DNA of 64,000 nucleotides from Cytophagales bacterium (GTDB lineage Bacteria > Bacteroidota > Bacteroidia > Cytophagales > Cyclobacteriaceae), in NCBI GenBank assembly GCA_020403045.1, contig JADBYK010000030.1, forward strand, positions 18,702 through 82,701, read 5' to 3'. Shown here one piece after another: positions 28,132 through 37,390 of this stretch. The position numbers and the translations under genes are program-made. The notes beneath the pieces are model-generated. The model was not told the origin of the DNA and made no database searches. It saw only the letters and a program-made list of their open reading frames with translations. Positions within the stretch are counted from its first letter, which is position 1; the number at the start of each line of letters is the position of its first letter.

Positions 28132-29391
28132 ATGAAACCAAACGAAAAAGGCTGGCTAAAAGATTACCTTGAGTTGAGGAAGGAACTTCTTAAGGAAGTA
28201 CAACCAGGCGGAGTCAAAACAGCTCATCCCGAACAGGCATTATATAGGGTAATTCAGCCCACAGGATTAATGTATGGTCAGGCGATTCTATCGCTTGACT
28301 ATCCCAATTCCAATGATTGGAGCAACAAAGAAAGAATGAAAATTTTGTTGGCCGAAAGTCTCATTAGTAGCTCTTTTCTTTTTTACAATAGGCAAATCAA
28401 AAGTACGGAGGAACTGTCTGAGGTTATTTTGAAAACGCTTGACAGTATTGGCAATTTCTACAATACGGTTTTTCCTGAATTGGCAACACCTGCAAAAACG
28501 TTGTTTGGCAGAAGAAAAACACCGCTGGAGATAGTGGAGAGAATACTAGATAAGCGCATTGAGATTACAGAAGAGTTTAAAAATAATTTTTGGGCTCAAT
28601 TCTTTCATAATAGCCTTCTTTTTCTGGACATATTTATCTTCGGTCAATGGATTCATACCAATGCAGACCGCATCGTCTCCGATTTCTTTAAATACGAACG
28701 CGAAGAGCTTCGCTTTTCGGTAGTAAAAGTAATTGCAGCAGCGGCACATGCGAATGAGGCCGTAGAGTTTGAAGAGCGCAAACTATTGGAGTATTTTCTT
28801 CAAAGTGCCAACCTCACGGCAGATAAGAAAAAGGAAGCTGTCTCTATTTTTGAAAAGGGCATCCAGGTAGAAGAAATAAATTTGCCAACCAACAATTCAT
28901 GGATATTGAAAAAGTATTTCCTGGAAATGGCTATCCTTACTATTTGGGCTGATAAAAAGGTTGACGGAAATGAACAAGAATTTTTAAAAAGATTGTGTAC
29001 ACACCTTGCGTTCTCGGAAGATGACTTAGAGAATAGCCTGATGGCCATCGAGGGATTTGTGTTAGAACACTGGGAAAAGCTAAACTATCTGCAAAACAAA
29101 CAAGATTACGATCAGGTGAGTGAGCGCTTTATAAAGAGGCTGTCTCGCGTCACGGCCAATCATAAAATCAAACTGATAAAAGAGGTGCAGGGAAACAAAG
29201 ACTTAATCGCCCTTCTCAAAAAGGCAAAATCAAGTGAGCTAACGGAGACGGAAAAAAAAGCAATGCAAGAACAGCTAGTCGCGGTGTTGAGGACGATTCC
29301 TACGTTTATCGTGATATCTCTCCCAAAGCGTTTTTTAGCGCTTCCTGTTCTAATGAGAATTTTACCCGCAAATTTTTTCGCTGAAGTTTAA
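28132..29391 (+). CDS. LETM1-related biofilm-associated protein
   Basis: 419 aa. The central part (about residues 190-320) has two helical, acidic metal-binding-like stretches (AAAAHANEAVEFEERKLLEYFL and TIWADKKVDGNEQEFL) that look like TerB-type repeats. The C-terminal part (LTETEKKAMQEQL, then PTFIVISLPKRFLALPVLMRILP) resembles the LETM1 segment of mitochondrial ion-exchange proteins. Members with this arrangement are annotated in Bacteroidota as LETM1-related biofilm-associated proteins. A role in ion homeostasis or matrix formation is from the family name only. Its stop abuts the convergent terC-like gene with no gap. Confidence 0.8.
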   Translation: MKPNEKGWLKDYLELRKELLKEVQPGGVKTAHPEQALYRVIQPTGLMYGQAILSLDYPNSNDWSNKERMKILLAESLISSSFLFYNRQIKSTEELSEVILKTLDSIGNFYNTVFPELATPAKTLFGRRKTPLEIVERILDKRIEITEEFKNNFWAQFFHNSLLFLDIFIFGQWIHTNADRIVSDFFKYEREELRFSVVKVIAAAAHANEAVEFEERKLLEYFLQSANLTADKKKEAVSIFEKGIQVEEINLPTNNSWILKKYFLEMAILTIWADKKVDGNEQEFLKRLCTHLAFSEDDLENSLMAIEGFVLEHWEKLNYLQNKQDYDQVSERFIKRLSRVTANHKIKLIKEVQGNKDLIALLKKAKSSELTETEKKAMQEQLVAVLRTIPTFIVISLPKRFLALPVLMRILPANFFAEV

Positions 29392-30405
29392 TCAGCCAAT
29401 TTCCTCCGAAGGTTTCTCCTTTCGGGGTACTACAATTGAAAATATAATAGAAAGAGTTAGCGTGATTATTATTACCGCAAAGGAAAGCTCCGGAGATATT
29501 TCGTAAGGGATAATCTCTAAAAGCATTTTTGCACCAATGAAGAAAAGAATAATAGACAGGCCTTTCTGCAGCAAATAAAACTTATCGATAATACCCGAAA
29601 GCAAAAAGAACATTGCGCGAAGACCCATAACTGCAAAAATATTTGACGTGTAAATCAAAAACTCGTTTTGTGTGATTGCAAAGGCAGCCGGTATCGAATC
29701 GACAGCAAATATCAAATCCGTAGTTTCGATTAAAACAATAATTAAAAATAGTGGGGTAAACATCAATTTTCCATTTACTCTACCTATAAATTTTCCACCC
29801 ATTTCATCGTTTGTGATAGGCAGGTATTTCCGACAGAGTTTTAAAATTGGATTCTTCTCGGGGTCAATTTTTTCGTCACTGTCTTCAAAGTATATTTTGA
29901 TTCCAGAATAGATCAGGAAGACACCGAAAATATAAAGGATGAAATGCCACTTTGCGATGAAAAACGCACCCACAAAAATGAAAATACCACGAAAAAACAC
30001 GGCTCCTAAAATTCCCCAAAATAATATCTTGTGATAATACTCTTCTTTCACAGAAAAATATTTTAGTATTAGAAGAATGACAAAAATGTTATCTACTGAA
30101 AGCGCATACTCTGTAAGGTAGGCCGAAAAATATTCAATCATCGCATCAGTGCCGGAAACTGACTTTATTACGCCATCCTGCTCAAGAGGATAGGGTCCAT
30201 ATAGATAAACGAAATAGCCAAAAATCGTACTAATGATCACCCAGAAAATGGACTGATACAAAGCCGATTTGGTAGTAATTTTATGAGCCGTTTTATTGAA
30301 AAAGCCCAAGTCAACAAGTAGAAAGGTCACAATTACTATTGCAAAAACCCCGTATAGAAGTGTCTGTGAGCTAATCGAAGTACCGAACAAAGAAAACAGA
30401 AGCAT
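29392..30405 (-). CDS. TerC/Alx-family integral membrane protein
   Basis: 337 aa with about nine membrane segments. The conserved acidic motifs in the membrane are LTEYALSVDNIFVILLIL and ETTDLIFAVDSIPAAFAIT, diagnostic of TerC/Alx proteins, which export manganese or calcium and serve metal loading of exported proteins. An acidic loop EDSDEKIDPEKN separates the halves. It lies 162 bp downstream of a Fur-family regulator gene on the same strand, which fits metal control. No obvious manganese riboswitch was seen in the leader. Confidence 0.94.
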   Translation of the reverse strand: MLLFSLFGTSISSQTLLYGVFAIVIVTFLLVDLGFFNKTAHKITTKSALYQSIFWVIISTIFGYFVYLYGPYPLEQDGVIKSVSGTDAMIEYFSAYLTEYALSVDNIFVILLILKYFSVKEEYYHKILFWGILGAVFFRGIFIFVGAFFIAKWHFILYIFGVFLIYSGIKIYFEDSDEKIDPEKNPILKLCRKYLPITNDEMGGKFIGRVNGKLMFTPLFLIIVLIETTDLIFAVDSIPAAFAITQNEFLIYTSNIFAVMGLRAMFFLLSGIIDKFYLLQKGLSIILFFIGAKMLLEIIPYEISPELSFAVIIITLTLSIIFSIVVPRKEKPSEEIG

Positions 30406-30490
30406 CTAAAAGCAGAAAGGTTAGAGGGTTTAAAAAAGGAGCTAAATGGAACTTTTCAAGAGGGTTTTGATTAAAACAATATCAAATCTA

Positions 30491-30498
30491 CAAATATA
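30491..30498 (-). promoter_or_regulatory. Candidate -7 box upstream of TerC gene
   Basis: On the - strand the sequence reads TATATTTG, matching TAnnTTTG, 86-93 bp before the TerC start. It lies within a 12-bp perfect palindrome CAAATATATTTG (30491-30502), which could equally be an operator. No clear -33 TTTG box accompanies it. Confidence 0.3.
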
Positions 30499-30567
30499 TT
30501 TGAGAAGTAAATAAAGGTTGAAATTGATATCAATTCAGAACAAAAGGAAACCAGTAATTGCCGCGAA

Positions 30568-30981
30568 TTAGGCACATTTTTGGCATTTCCCCTGAATCAG
30601 CAGGTTGATTTCTCTCGCTTCATAACCCGTGGGCAATTCAACCTGAGGTATGTTTACTTGATCGAGGCAGCTGGTTTCGCCACAAACAGAGCACTTAAAA
30701 TGCACATGCTCATGGTGATGCGCAGAGGAAGAGCACAAATCGCTACAAAGGGCATATTTTAAACCCCCACCATCATCCAGCACTTTGTGCACAACACCCT
30801 TATCAACAAAGGTTTTTAGCGTGCGATATACCGTGACACGGTCATAGTCATCTGAGATTTGTTCTTCCAAATCGGAATAGGACAATGCAAAAGGCTTCTT
30901 CAGAAAAAGGCTAAGGATAGCCGTTCTGCTGCTCGTTTTACGAAGGTCAAAATCTTGCAATATTTTTTGCTCGGCTTTCAT
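30568..30981 (-). CDS. Fur-family metal-responsive transcriptional regulator
   Basis: 137 aa. N-terminal winged helix (LRKTSSRTAILSLFL, DRVTVYRTLKTFVDKG), then a His-rich metal-sensing segment HHHEHVHFKCSVCG and a second Cys pair GKCQKCA at the C-terminus, i.e. a structural zinc site. The short length and the run of His fit Fur/Zur/PerR-type proteins in Bacteroidota; which metal is sensed cannot be told. It starts 13 bp after the ABC exporter gene and precedes TerC, so it may control metal export genes. Confidence 0.93.
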   Translation of the reverse strand: MKAEQKILQDFDLRKTSSRTAILSLFLKKPFALSYSDLEEQISDDYDRVTVYRTLKTFVDKGVVHKVLDDGGGLKYALCSDLCSSSAHHHEHVHFKCSVCGETSCLDQVNIPQVELPTGYEAREINLLIQGKCQKCA

Positions 30982-30994
30982 TGGTTAAGCCCAT

Positions 30995-32779
30995 CTATCG
31001 ATCCATTTGTAGTTCAAGCAAGTTACGATAAATACCATTGTCGCGCTGGTTAAGTTCCAGGTGAGTGCCGGCTTCTGCAATTTGCCCGTCTTTGATGACG
31101 AGGATTCGGTCCACTTTACGAATGGTACTAAGTCGGTGGGCAATTACAATCGTGGTTCGGTTTTCCATCAGTTTTTCCAGCGCGTCTTGCACCAGACTTT
31201 CGGATTTCGCATCCAGCGAACTAGTGGCTTCGTCCAATATTAATATCGATGGGTCTTTCAGTATGGCTCTTGCAATAGCTACTCGTTGCTTTTGACCGCC
31301 TGATAATTTCACGCCCCGGTCCCCGACAAGCGTATCCAGCTTTTCCGGAAAACTCTCAATAAACTCCCACGCATTTGCCTTGCGGGCTGCGTCTATAATT
31401 TCTGATTCTGTGGCATATGCTTTTCCATAAGCAATATTCTCGCGAATGGTTCCGCCAAAAAGCATTACTTCCTGGGGCACAATGCCAATGTTCCTGCGGA
31501 AATCTGTGAGGCTGAATTGTGACACCTCTTCATTGTCCACTTCGATGCTACCCGAGGAGGCAGAATAAAACCGCATCAGTAAGTTGATGATGGTCGATTT
31601 GCCCGATCCGCTCGGTCCAACCAGTGCAATTCTTTCCCCAGGTTCAACAGTGAAATCGACTGATTTAAGAACTTCAAAATCAGTGCGTGTTGGGTAAGTA
31701 AATGATACGTTTTTAAACGCCACCCTGCCTTTCAATTTGAGCGATTGCGCGGACGTAGTGCTCTCATCTTTCTCTTCCAGTATTTCCAGCACCCGCTCAG
31801 AAGCGCCAATGGAACGCTGCAGTGAACTGTAAATATCGCCCAGGCCGGCAATCGAACCCCCAATGAAAGAAGTATATAAAATAAATGAGAACAATTCGCC
31901 CACCGTGGACTGACCGTTTTGTAGAAGATAGGCCCCATACCAACTGACGGCCACAATTCCACCAAAAAGGGCGAGTATGGTGAAGGAGATAAAAAGCCCT
32001 CGGTACTTGGAGGCATGAATCGATGTTTGCACTACTTCAGTTAGCGACTTTTTATACCGGCCAATCTCAAACAACTCATTCGTAAAAGATTTGACAACCG
32101 CAATGGACTGCAATGTTTCCTCGACAATCACATTCGCGCTGGCTAGTTGATCTTGGGTCTTCTTAGAAAGTTTACGAATGAACTTCCCAAAAAATAAGGC
32201 GGCTATTACTAACACAGGGAAAGTAAGCAGCATGAAAATGGTAAGCTTGGGAGTGAGGATAAAAATGAGTGGGATACCGATAAGCAATACCAATACTTGC
32301 CGTAGCAGTTCGGCTAATGTAAAAGTGAATGTGTCATAAAGCGTCCCCACGTCAGAGGTAATCCGACTCGTCAACTCGCCAACTCTACGACTATCAAAAA
32401 ATGTCAATGGCAACCAAATCATTTTGGAATAAACAGCGTGGCGTAAATCTGCTAGCGAGCGTTCACTAACAATGGTAAAAGTGTACACCCGGATGAAAGA
32501 AAAAACACTTTGAACGGCCAGGATTGCGACAAGGGCCAGCGCAATTTGGTTTATACTGGTAAGTACAAATCCTCCTTTGCCTTGTGCCACATCCAACAGT
32601 TTTCCGGCAAAGTAGGGAAATGATAATAGTGTGCCGCTGGAAAGCGCGAGAGAAACGAGCCCAAGAATAAACGTCTTTCGATAAGGAATAACAAATTTGA
32701 AGATGCCCAGCAATTTGCGGATCCCCTCTTTGTTCAGCTTCTTCTTTTCTCCTTCCTCTAAAAATGTGCGCTTGGCCAT
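30995..32779 (-). CDS. MsbA-like ABC exporter (fused permease and ATPase)
   Basis: 594 aa half-transporter. The N-terminal membrane domain has six helices (about residues 35-330), followed by an ATPase domain with Walker A GPSGSGKSTIINLLMRF, Q-loop GIVPQEVMLF, signature LSGGQKQRVAIARAIL, Walker B ILILDEATSSLD and switch AHRLSTI. Homodimer expected in the inner membrane; lipid or drug efflux by analogy. Four base pairs separate it from the lipoprotein gene upstream. The order gpmI, lipoprotein, exporter, fur on one strand with gaps of 4-13 bp indicates an operon. Confidence 0.96.
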   Translation of the reverse strand: MAKRTFLEEGEKKKLNKEGIRKLLGIFKFVIPYRKTFILGLVSLALSSGTLLSFPYFAGKLLDVAQGKGGFVLTSINQIALALVAILAVQSVFSFIRVYTFTIVSERSLADLRHAVYSKMIWLPLTFFDSRRVGELTSRITSDVGTLYDTFTFTLAELLRQVLVLLIGIPLIFILTPKLTIFMLLTFPVLVIAALFFGKFIRKLSKKTQDQLASANVIVEETLQSIAVVKSFTNELFEIGRYKKSLTEVVQTSIHASKYRGLFISFTILALFGGIVAVSWYGAYLLQNGQSTVGELFSFILYTSFIGGSIAGLGDIYSSLQRSIGASERVLEILEEKDESTTSAQSLKLKGRVAFKNVSFTYPTRTDFEVLKSVDFTVEPGERIALVGPSGSGKSTIINLLMRFYSASSGSIEVDNEEVSQFSLTDFRRNIGIVPQEVMLFGGTIRENIAYGKAYATESEIIDAARKANAWEFIESFPEKLDTLVGDRGVKLSGGQKQRVAIARAILKDPSILILDEATSSLDAKSESLVQDALEKLMENRTTIVIAHRLSTIRKVDRILVIKDGQIAEAGTHLELNQRDNGIYRNLLELQMDR

Positions 32780-32782
32780 CGG

Positions 32783-33370
32783 CTATTTTGAAATATATGC
32801 ATGTATGGAAAATTGAACAGAGTCGCTCAGAATCATTTTTTGAACTCCTTTGATCGCATAGTCATAGATATAAATCTTCCCTTTCGCACCCTCCAGCGAT
32901 AACGTTAACTCCCTGGTTGTATAGTAAAGTGCATTCTGTTCGATGTATTGTGATTCTATGCGTTTAAGATTCGACAAATCATTTTGAAAGTAGAATCGAA
33001 CTACTGGAACAGAAGATTTGATGTCACATGTATAGCGCCTTACGGTTAGATTGCTTTTCGAATCCTTCTCTTCAGTTAGAAGGTAATGACCCGTGTAGGT
33101 CGGTTTGTTTATCACATCTAATTGACGAAAAACATCCCATTCATGAGCCAGCTGTGCACTATCCACCAGGAAGGATGATTCACCTTCCTTACCATCGATG
33201 CTTGCTTTTTTGTGAACCGAATCTTTGCGATTGGCCAGATAGCTAATTTGAACATTGACCAGGCTATCAAAATCGAAGTACGGTTTGTCGTATTTTTGAT
33301 TAGCCTGCCGACAGGAAAACGTGATAACACCTAACACAAAAAGGCAGGCACCGAACTTTAACTGAGTCAT
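32783..33370 (-). CDS. Hypothetical lipoprotein
   Basis: 195 aa with lipoprotein signal MTQLKFGACLFVLGVITFSC (lipobox ending at Cys20). Mature part begins RQANQKYDKPYFDFDSLV and is beta-prone with segments such as YLLTEEKDSKSNLTVRRY and GKIYIYDYAIKG. Not recognised; similar small lipoproteins with a DSLV...Q start occur upstream of transporters in Cytophagales. It is squeezed between gpmI (13 bp upstream) and the exporter (4 bp downstream), so co-transcription is likely. Confidence 0.85.
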   Translation of the reverse strand: MTQLKFGACLFVLGVITFSCRQANQKYDKPYFDFDSLVNVQISYLANRKDSVHKKASIDGKEGESSFLVDSAQLAHEWDVFRQLDVINKPTYTGHYLLTEEKDSKSNLTVRRYTCDIKSSVPVVRFYFQNDLSNLKRIESQYIEQNALYYTTRELTLSLEGAKGKIYIYDYAIKGVQKMILSDSVQFSIHAYISK

Positions 33371-33383
33371 ATTTCCTGAGATA

Positions 33384-34913
33384 CTATTTTTGCACCAACA
33401 CCTTACCCGTCATTTCAGTGGGAATAGGAATTCCCATTAGCGTAAGTATAGTAGGCGCCAAATCACCCAGTTTGCCGTCATTGATTTTAGAATAGGTCTT
33501 GGAGTCATCTACTAAAATGCAAGGCACCAGGTTGGTGGTGTGTGCGGTATTTGGACTGCCGTCCTCATTGATCATAATATCTGCATTGCCATGATCGGCA
33601 ATAATAATAACGGCATAGCCATTTTTGCGCGCTACTTCTGTTACCGCCTCGTTACATTTATCAACTGTCTCCACTGCTTTAACGGCCGCTGAAAATACGC
33701 CTGTATGTCCAACCATGTCTGGATTGGCAAAATTCAAACAGATAAAATCAGCTGATCCTTTGTCTAATTCAGGAATGATTTTGTCTTTGATATCATTGGC
33801 ACTCATCTCCGGCTTTAGATCGTAGGTGGCCACTTTTGGTGAGGGGCACATTAATCGCGATTCGCCTTCGAATACATCTTCTCGTCCTCCTGAAAAGAAA
33901 AAAGTTACGTGTGGATACTTCTCTGTTTCTGCAATACGAATTTGTTTCTTGCCTGCCTTCGAAACAATTTCTCCTAGCGTATTTTCCAAGTTATCTTTAT
34001 CAAACATCACCTTCACATCGTTGAAGGAGTCATCGTAGTTGGTGAGGGTTACGTAATAGAGTTTCAATTTCTTCATCCCCTGCTCGGGATAATCTTGTTG
34101 GGTCAACGCCATGGTAATCTCTCGCCCACGATCGGTGCGGAAATTAAAACAAATGACCACATCGCCTTCCTGTACTGTAGTAATCGGCTTGCCGGCTGCA
34201 TCAACAGCAACAATGGGCTTGATGAACTCATCGGTGACTCCAGCCTCGTAGGATTTTTGCAATGAGGTCAATAAATCTGACGACTTTTCGCCTTCGCCCT
34301 TCACCAAAAGGTCATAGGCTAATTTCACGCGCTCCCATCTCTTGTCGCGATCCATGGCAAAGTAGCGCCCCACAATGCTGGCCAATTGACCCGTTGTTTT
34401 GTTGAGGTGATTTTGTAAATCAGTTAGGTATCCAAATCCGCCTTTCGGGTCGGTATCTCGGCCATCGGTAAAGGCATGGATAAATAGATTTTTTACGTTC
34501 AGATTTTTTGCAATCGTGCAAAGCCCCTTGACGTGCTCTACGTGTGAGTGAACGCCACCGTCACTAACAAGACCAATGAGATGCACGGACTTGTTATTCG
34601 CTTTTGCATAATCAAACGCGGACAGCAGTGTTGGATTTTCATCTAACTCTTTTTCTTCTACAGCTTTGTTGATTCGCACTAAGTCTTGATAAACTACTCT
34701 TCCCGCACCAATATTCATATGGCCTACTTCCGAGTTGCCCATTTGCCCGGCAGGGAGCCCTACCGCCAAACCGGAGGCCTCTAATTTACTATGTGGATAC
34801 TTGTGGTATAAAGAATTGATGTAGGGAGTCTGGGCATGGTCGATAGCAGAAACTTTCAGGTTTTTAGCAATGCCCCAGCCATCCAAAATCATCAATAGCA
34901 CTTTTTTATTCAT
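33384..34913 (-). CDS. gpmI: 2,3-Bisphosphoglycerate-independent phosphoglycerate mutase
   Basis: 509 aa from ATG 34913 (MNKKVLLMILDGWG); the ATG at 34919 adds two residues. Manganese-dependent alkaline-phosphatase-superfamily enzyme interconverting 3- and 2-phosphoglycerate. Metal ligands in ILDGWG, the catalytic Ser in GQMGNSEVGHMNIGAG, HAFTDGRDTDP, and the C-terminal metal sites NFANPDMVGHTG and IIADHGNAD are seen. Full length. First gene of the lipoprotein-exporter-fur transcription unit; a candidate promoter lies just upstream. Confidence 0.98.
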   Translation of the reverse strand: MNKKVLLMILDGWGIAKNLKVSAIDHAQTPYINSLYHKYPHSKLEASGLAVGLPAGQMGNSEVGHMNIGAGRVVYQDLVRINKAVEEKELDENPTLLSAFDYAKANNKSVHLIGLVSDGGVHSHVEHVKGLCTIAKNLNVKNLFIHAFTDGRDTDPKGGFGYLTDLQNHLNKTTGQLASIVGRYFAMDRDKRWERVKLAYDLLVKGEGEKSSDLLTSLQKSYEAGVTDEFIKPIVAVDAAGKPITTVQEGDVVICFNFRTDRGREITMALTQQDYPEQGMKKLKLYYVTLTNYDDSFNDVKVMFDKDNLENTLGEIVSKAGKKQIRIAETEKYPHVTFFFSGGREDVFEGESRLMCPSPKVATYDLKPEMSANDIKDKIIPELDKGSADFICLNFANPDMVGHTGVFSAAVKAVETVDKCNEAVTEVARKNGYAVIIIADHGNADIMINEDGSPNTAHTTNLVPCILVDDSKTYSKINDGKLGDLAPTILTLMGIPIPTEMTGKVLVQK

Positions 34914-34932
34914 AATCATTTCAAATAATTTT

Positions 34933-34940
34933 CAAATATA
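34933..34940 (-). promoter_or_regulatory. Candidate -7 box upstream of gpmI
   Basis: Reads TATATTTG on the - strand, matching TAnnTTTG, about 20 bp before the gpmI start. A TTTG word lies 24 bp further upstream, slightly more than the usual spacing to the -33 box. Confidence 0.4.
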
Positions 34941-35055
34941 GGCTCATTCATGATAATAGATGATCAAAACTATGCCAATGAGTAGCTGCGATGTTAATCT
35001 TGGATGTTCCTGCTAATTTGACCATTAATATCTTTTTCAAACCCCGATTATGGCA

Positions 35056-35063
35056 TACTTTTG
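35056..35063 (+). promoter_or_regulatory. Candidate -7 box upstream of DUF4783-nadC
   Basis: TACTTTTG matches TAnnTTTG and lies 16 bp before the ATG at 35080. It falls inside the longer track ORF (35050), which supports the downstream ATG as the true start. No good -33 box. Confidence 0.45.
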
Positions 35064-35079
35064 GTCTATCTTAGAGCCT

Positions 35080-35472
35080 ATGAGAACGAAAAAGTGGTTA
35101 TGGATTGTGTTTTTGGCTATTCCTCTGGCAAATGTTTGGGGGCAGGCGGAAATTTTCGCGCCTATTAAAGATGCAATTAAGGCCAATAATGCCAAAGAAG
35201 CAGTAAAGTACTTCAATCAATCGGCTGATATCAACATTGAGGGAGAGGTAAACAATTATAGCAAAGCTCAGGCGGAGTTTGTATTGGGCGACTTTTTCAA
35301 AAAACATCCGGTTGCAGAATTCAACATTGTCCACACGGGCTCGTCACCAAGTGGGCTAAAGTTTGCTATTGGCAAGTACCAAAGCGGAGGTGATAGCTAC
35401 AGTGTGCTCATGCGAGTAAAAGAATCGGACAAAAAATACTTTGTTCACGAAATCAGCTTTATCAAAGAATGA
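35080..35472 (+). CDS. DUF4783 domain exported protein
   Basis: 130 aa from ATG 35080, giving signal peptide MRTKKWLWIVFLAIPLANVWGQ. The mature domain (IFAPIKDAIKANNAKEAVKYFNQSADINIEG...) is the DUF4783 fold, a small NTF2/SnoaL-like exported protein common in Bacteroidota and usually encoded directly upstream of nadC, as here. Function unknown. The stop overlaps the nadC start by 4 bp. Confidence 0.9.
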   Translation: MRTKKWLWIVFLAIPLANVWGQAEIFAPIKDAIKANNAKEAVKYFNQSADINIEGEVNNYSKAQAEFVLGDFFKKHPVAEFNIVHTGSSPSGLKFAIGKYQSGGDSYSVLMRVKESDKKYFVHEISFIKE

Positions 35473-36332
35473 TTTCACCAGCATACCTCACTGAGGAGGC
35501 CATTCATTTATTTATACAGTCCGCTTTAGCTGAAGATATTGGTGAAGGAGATCACTCCTCTCTAGGCGCCATCCCGAAAAATACTCCATGCAAGGCGCAT
35601 TTATTGGTGAAAGATGAAGGCGTGATAGCCGGCCTTGCGTTGGCAGAAAAAATATTTCAAGAAGTTGACCCGGCCCTTCAAGTCACCTATTTCAAACACG
35701 ATGGAGACTTGGTTCACCGCGGTGATGTAGCTTTTGAAGTCACCGGTCAGGCTCAATCCATTTTATCGGCCGAGCGGTTGGTACTCAATTGCATGCAGCG
35801 GATGAGCGGTATTGCTACCCACACAAAAGCGCTTTGCCAATTGCTCGAAGGCACCTCTACCAAGCTGCTCGATACTCGTAAAACGACTCCGAATTTTCGC
35901 GCTATGGAAAAATGGGCGGTGGCAATTGGAGGGGGCCAGAATCACCGGTTTGCTTTGTATGACATGGTAATGCTCAAAGATAATCACATTGACATGGCCG
36001 GGGGTGTACAAACAGCTATTGAAAATGCTCACCGATACCTCAAGGAGAAAAATAAAGATTTAAAAATTGAGATTGAGGTGCGTAACCTCAGAGAAGTGGA
36101 AGAAGTAATCCGAGTGGGCGGTGTAGATACGATCATGTTGGATAACATGAGCTTAAATGATATGAGAAAGTCCGTTCACCTGATCAATGGCAAATACAAG
36201 ACTGAAGCGAGTGGAGGGATCACCGAAAATACCTTGCGCGCAGTGGCCGAAACAGGTGTAGATTTTATTTCGATGGGTGCGCTGACGCATTCTACCAAAA
36301 GCCTCGATTTGAGTTTAAAGGTGGTTAAATGA
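35469..36332 (+). CDS. nadC: Nicotinate-nucleotide pyrophosphorylase (carboxylating)
   Basis: 287 aa quinolinate phosphoribosyltransferase of de novo NAD synthesis; makes NaMN from quinolinate and PRPP. Motifs EDIGEGDHSS near the N-terminus, RMSGIATHTKAL, LDTRKTTPNFRAMEKWAV, VMLKDNHI and the phosphate-binding ASGGITENT are present. Full length. Coupled to the DUF4783 gene by an ATGA overlap. No nadA or nadB in the window. Confidence 0.97.
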   Translation: MISPAYLTEEAIHLFIQSALAEDIGEGDHSSLGAIPKNTPCKAHLLVKDEGVIAGLALAEKIFQEVDPALQVTYFKHDGDLVHRGDVAFEVTGQAQSILSAERLVLNCMQRMSGIATHTKALCQLLEGTSTKLLDTRKTTPNFRAMEKWAVAIGGGQNHRFALYDMVMLKDNHIDMAGGVQTAIENAHRYLKEKNKDLKIEIEVRNLREVEEVIRVGGVDTIMLDNMSLNDMRKSVHLINGKYKTEASGGITENTLRAVAETGVDFISMGALTHSTKSLDLSLKVVK

Positions 36333-36419
36333 CCTAAGGGAAGTTTCCTTCTTTGCCTAAAACTAACTATACATCCTTCCAAAAAATCAGCTATTTTTGC
36401 GACCCATTCAGTTAGAATT

Positions 36420-36896
36420 ATGCTTGTTAAGACCAAAAACTATCGCTTAGAAAAGAAAGACTATATCCGCATGGCGTTGCGAAACATCCTGCTTCAGCAA
36501 TGGTGGGTAAGTTTAATTGTGGTAGCCATCTGCCTTTTGTATTTGTGGATCCCAAGCATTTGGTGGTTCATTGGCGCATTTACAGCTGCGGGGTTGTATT
36601 TACTTTTTTGGTGGATCCAATTTTACGGAGTCACGCAATTAGAGCAAGGCAAGATGCTTTTTGAGAGATTCTCGTATGAAATTACCAGTCAACAAATTGT
36701 GATGAAGTTGAATGCCCGTGAAGGCATGCCGATGAAGTGGGATCAAATCAAAAGTGCAAAGGTCACCAAAGAAGCATTTGTTCTTTTTGTTAATAAAGCG
36801 CAGTTAATTCACTTGCCATTCAAAATATTTACTACTGAAAACGAACGCAAGTTTTTAACGAGCATTTTGAAAAATAAAGGATTGTTGAAAGCGTAG
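36420..36896 (+). CDS. YcxB-like membrane protein
   Basis: 158 aa with two adjacent hydrophobic helices (about residues 27-45 and 47-68) and a C-terminal soluble domain with FERFSYEITSQQIVMKLN and the block MKWDQIKSAKVTKEAFVLFVNKAQLIHLPF, typical of the YcxB-like C-terminal domain. Family function is unknown. The gene stands alone about 90 bp after nadC. Confidence 0.8.
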   Translation: MLVKTKNYRLEKKDYIRMALRNILLQQWWVSLIVVAICLLYLWIPSIWWFIGAFTAAGLYLLFWWIQFYGVTQLEQGKMLFERFSYEITSQQIVMKLNAREGMPMKWDQIKSAKVTKEAFVLFVNKAQLIHLPFKIFTTENERKFLTSILKNKGLLKA

Positions 36897-36971
36897 TTGT
36901 TTTTGTACGTGTTCTTAAGCATCTGAACTTTCTCAAATTACTTACTTGACTTGCGCACCATCTGTTCTTTT

Positions 36972-37037
36972 GCCACGAATTCACTAATAGCACAAATTGA
37001 AGCCGAAAAAGTTCGTGTAAATTCGTGTATTCGTGGC
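36972..37037. repeat. Imperfect palindromic repeat with CGAATTCAC words
   Basis: Ends GCCACGAAT and ATTCGTGGC (9 bp inverted) enclose two TTCGTGTA words and a CACGAATTCAC word. This resembles a mosaic spacer common between Bacteroidota genes. The rest of the 230-bp gap to 37125 holds no gene I can support. Confidence 0.5.
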
Positions 37038-37125
37038 TAACTTTTTTAGTAGAGTTTAAAGCCAGTTACTTACTCTGGCTATATTTACATCACAGAAGAG
37101 TAATCTATGGAACTGCCATTCGAAA

Positions 37126-37359
37126 ATGACAACAACTACAACAGAAATTGAAATTACTGAAGTGAAGTTTGTCGGAAACAGTGCTATGCTGCTGTCTCTA
37201 TCTAACGACAGGACTTGTATTGTGCCGCTTGAGAAATTCAAGCAGATTGAGTCATTGACTCCATTGCAAAAAGAAGACTTTGAAATTATTGATGGCGAAA
37301 ATCTTTCCTTTTTAGCACTTGACGAGGTTTATTCCATTCACGAACTAATTGGCATCTAA
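37126..37359 (+). CDS. DUF2442-like small protein
   Basis: 77 aa: MTTTTTEIEITEVKFVGNSAMLLSLSNDRTCIVPLEKFKQIESLTP... The pattern of a beta-strand, a V.F.G....V.L..G.....PL..FP.L...T.....E core and a final EVYSIHELI is that of DUF2442 proteins. These are usually encoded with a DUF4160 partner and treated as possible toxin-antitoxin-like or regulatory pairs; no DUF4160 gene is next to this one. It is followed 31 bp later by the RidA gene. Confidence 0.75.
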   Translation: MTTTTTEIEITEVKFVGNSAMLLSLSNDRTCIVPLEKFKQIESLTPLQKEDFEIIDGENLSFLALDEVYSIHELIGI

Positions 37360-37390
37360 TGAACTTCTTTGGACACTTAAACAAATAGGT

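Noticed and set aside
30406-30567. Manganese (yybP-ykoY) riboswitch before TerC
   Set aside because: TerC/Alx genes can carry one, but the leader shows none of the conserved riboswitch sequence blocks.
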